Virus record (IMG/VR): IMGVR_UViG_3300010885_021971
Span: 1 to 25,670 of that record
Direction: 5' to 3' (one strand)
DNA length: 25,670 bases
Source: a virus
Shown: positions 24,506 through 25,670 of the stretch, one piece after another
Layout: every line of letters begins with the position of its first letter
Position numbering within the stretch: position 1 is the first letter of the stretch
Position numbers and translations under genes: made by a program
Notes under the pieces: generated by a model
What the model was told of the DNA's origin: nothing
Database searches by the model: none
What the model saw: only the letters and a program-made list of their open reading frames with translations

Positions 24506-25107
24506 CGGTAGAAGCAGTGGTTGCTAAATACAATGAAGATGTATCTTGGACAAAAAAACTTAAGTATAAAGTAACTATTTACAATAAAAACGAAGCGGAT
24601 AATCATTTATTTGAAAGAAATCTGTTAAATTACGGTAAAGATGCACATACTCACTTACACCATATTGTAACAAATTGGTACAATTTAGCTGATTACACAA
24701 TATTCTTACAAGGAAATCCATTTGAACATGATTGTGAAACTTGTGTAGAATTTATCAATGATTGTGATTTTACCAAACCATTTTATCCAATTGGACCAAC
24801 TTACATTAGAGATAATGATGGCTGTATTAAGCAAGCTATAGATTATTGTGAAAAAATGGAAATTGAATACAAATTGCCATTTATGTTTATAGGTGGTATG
24901 CAATGTATTGTAAAGAAAGAACAAATTAAGAAAAGATCATTAGATTTTTATGTAAAACTAATGGAAAGTATAGCAAAAAACATTTCGACTTCTTCGTTTT
25001 CTGGAGGAGCACATGGAAACGATCCACAAATATGGGCACTAGAATATAGTTGGCCTACAATATTTGGTGTAAATGAAATGTTAACACATAAATTACATAA
25101 TTGTTAA
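24502..25107 (+). CDS. DUF3431-family protein, probable glycosyltransferase-related, 201 aa
   Basis: The start is ATG 24502, overlapping the previous stop as ATGA; an in-frame GTG at 24475 lies inside the preceding gene and is less likely. EAVVAKYNEDVSWTKKL at the N-terminus, then HTHLHHIVTNWYNLADYTIF followed by LQGNPFEHD, match the DUF3431 family found in fungi, bacteria and large viruses. Members are usually found next to glycosyltransferases and are thought to have a GT-like fold, though activity is not established. GGAHGNDPQIWALEYSWPTIFG ends the conserved region. There is no membrane segment. Translational coupling to the GT60-like gene suggests a shared glycan pathway. Confidence 0.83.
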   Translation: MTVEAVVAKYNEDVSWTKKLKYKVTIYNKNEADNHLFERNLLNYGKDAHTHLHHIVTNWYNLADYTIFLQGNPFEHDCETCVEFINDCDFTKPFYPIGPTYIRDNDGCIKQAIDYCEKMEIEYKLPFMFIGGMQCIVKKEQIKKRSLDFYVKLMESIAKNISTSSFSGGAHGNDPQIWALEYSWPTIFGVNEMLTHKLHNC

Positions 25108-25109
25108 AA

Positions 25110-25670
25110 ATGAAAAAAGTTTTAGTGGGGTTATCAAACAATATTTCCCAAAACATAACAAAAATAAAAGTATGGTCCCATAGTTTTAAAGCGCATACTA
25201 ATGGGGATGTTGTTTTACTTTGTGCCAACACCAGTGACGATGAGATACAAATGTGTCACGAATTGGGTATTATACCTATCCCTGTGATTGTTGAAGATAC
25301 TTGGTATATTAATAATAAAAGACTTAAACATACATTAGATTTTATTAATGAATCCGATTACGATTTATTTATGGTTACAGATGTGTTTGACGTTGCATTT
25401 CAAGGAGACCCATTTATTAAAATGAATGATGAATATGATGTATTTGTTGGTTCTGAGGGGTTAAGAATTAATGAAGAACCGTGGAATGGTGATGTTATTT
25501 CTAAAGTTTTCCCTGAAGATTTAAATATTTGTATAACTCACGACATTATATGTTCAGGAGTTATTGGTGGTAGAAAAGACGCATTAATTAAGGTATATAG
25601 TAAATTAAATGGTATGTGTGAGAATAGTAATAACTCCCACAACATAAAAGACCAAGCTGCATTAATAATA
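25110..25670 (+). CDS. Putative GT-A-type glycosyltransferase, N-terminal 187 aa (3' end outside window)
   Basis: The frame opens with ATG two bases after the preceding stop and stays open to the right edge. The pattern is GT-A-like: an initial beta strand MKKVLVGLSNN, a region of alternating strands and helices, and a central YDLFMVTDVFDVAFQGDP in which the D-x-x-D portion (TDVFDV) follows a hydrophobic strand, the usual place of the metal-binding DxD-type motif. A later stretch, ICSGVIGGRKDALIKVY, resembles the acceptor-side loop of small glycosyltransferases (SGVIGG...). I cannot assign a CAZy family. By context it is the third gene of the glycan cluster. Confidence 0.72.
   Translation, partial: MKKVLVGLSNNISQNITKIKVWSHSFKAHTNGDVVLLCANTSDDEIQMCHELGIIPIPVIVEDTWYINNKRLKHTLDFINESDYDLFMVTDVFDVAFQGDPFIKMNDEYDVFVGSEGLRINEEPWNGDVISKVFPEDLNICITHDIICSGVIGGRKDALIKVYSKLNGMCENSNNSHNIKDQAALII

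Noticed and set aside
1-25670. Recoding of the TAG stop codon, suggested because the 18 gene ends here use TAA (16) or TGA (2) and never TAG
   Set aside because: No gene is broken by in-frame TAG. The lack of TAG ends is compatible with chance and AT bias in a small sample.
1-25670. tRNA genes, CRISPR arrays, insertion sequences and att sites
   Set aside because: I saw no cloverleaf-like segment, no spaced direct repeats with unique spacers, no transposase and no integrase in the window.

Overview
The window looks like part of the genome of a T4-like (contractile-tailed) double-stranded DNA phage that probably infects a Bacteroidota bacterium (Flavobacterium-like). The phage assignment rests on a replicative helicase of the gp41/DnaB type, a 5'-3' exonuclease of the T4 RNase H type, and the adjacent baseplate wedge genes gp25 and gp6. 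The host inference rests on SprB-type adhesin repeats, a DUF5522 protein, strong AT bias, and start codons preceded by A-rich stretches instead of Shine-Dalgarno sequences. Every gene I accept is on the + strand, spacing is tight, and several pairs overlap by 1-8 bases. No stretch over 300 bases lacks a gene.

Region 1 (1-4480), nucleic-acid metabolism: the 3' part of a 5'-3' exonuclease gene, a 150-residue protein of unknown function, the replicative helicase, a compact adenosylcobalamin-dependent (class II) ribonucleotide reductase, and a small four-cysteine DUF5522 protein. A clear rho-independent terminator (4491-4518) closes this block.

Region 2 (4567-19964), tail and baseplate: gp25-like and gp6-like wedge proteins, then an 1800-residue structural protein with an unexpected long hydrophobic segment. 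After that come four proteins I cannot name (one with a PKD-like domain) and a 997-residue protein with a KGTR motif that resembles the P2 gpI / T4 gp7 wedge family. The order W(gp25)-J(gp6)-...-I(gp7-like)-fibre parallels the baseplate modules of other contractile-tail phages.

Region 3 (19980-23192), presumed tail adhesins: an 889-residue protein built from about seven SprB-like repeats, a C-terminal module, a Thr-Pro mucin-like linker and a terminal domain. Two small paralogues follow, each with a single repeat; one carries its own Thr-Pro tail built on a 24-bp tandem repeat. Modules in the 889-residue protein recur in the 1800- and 997-residue structural proteins, which suggests domain shuffling within the tail locus.

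Region 4 (23258-25670), glycosyltransferases: a GT60-like polypeptide GlcNAc-transferase homologue, a DUF3431 protein, and a third GT-A-like protein cut by the window end. A cytoplasmic GT60-type enzyme directly beside genes for Thr-Pro mucin-like tracts suggests that the phage may O-glycosylate its own tail adhesins. That is the most interesting hypothesis here, and it is inference only.
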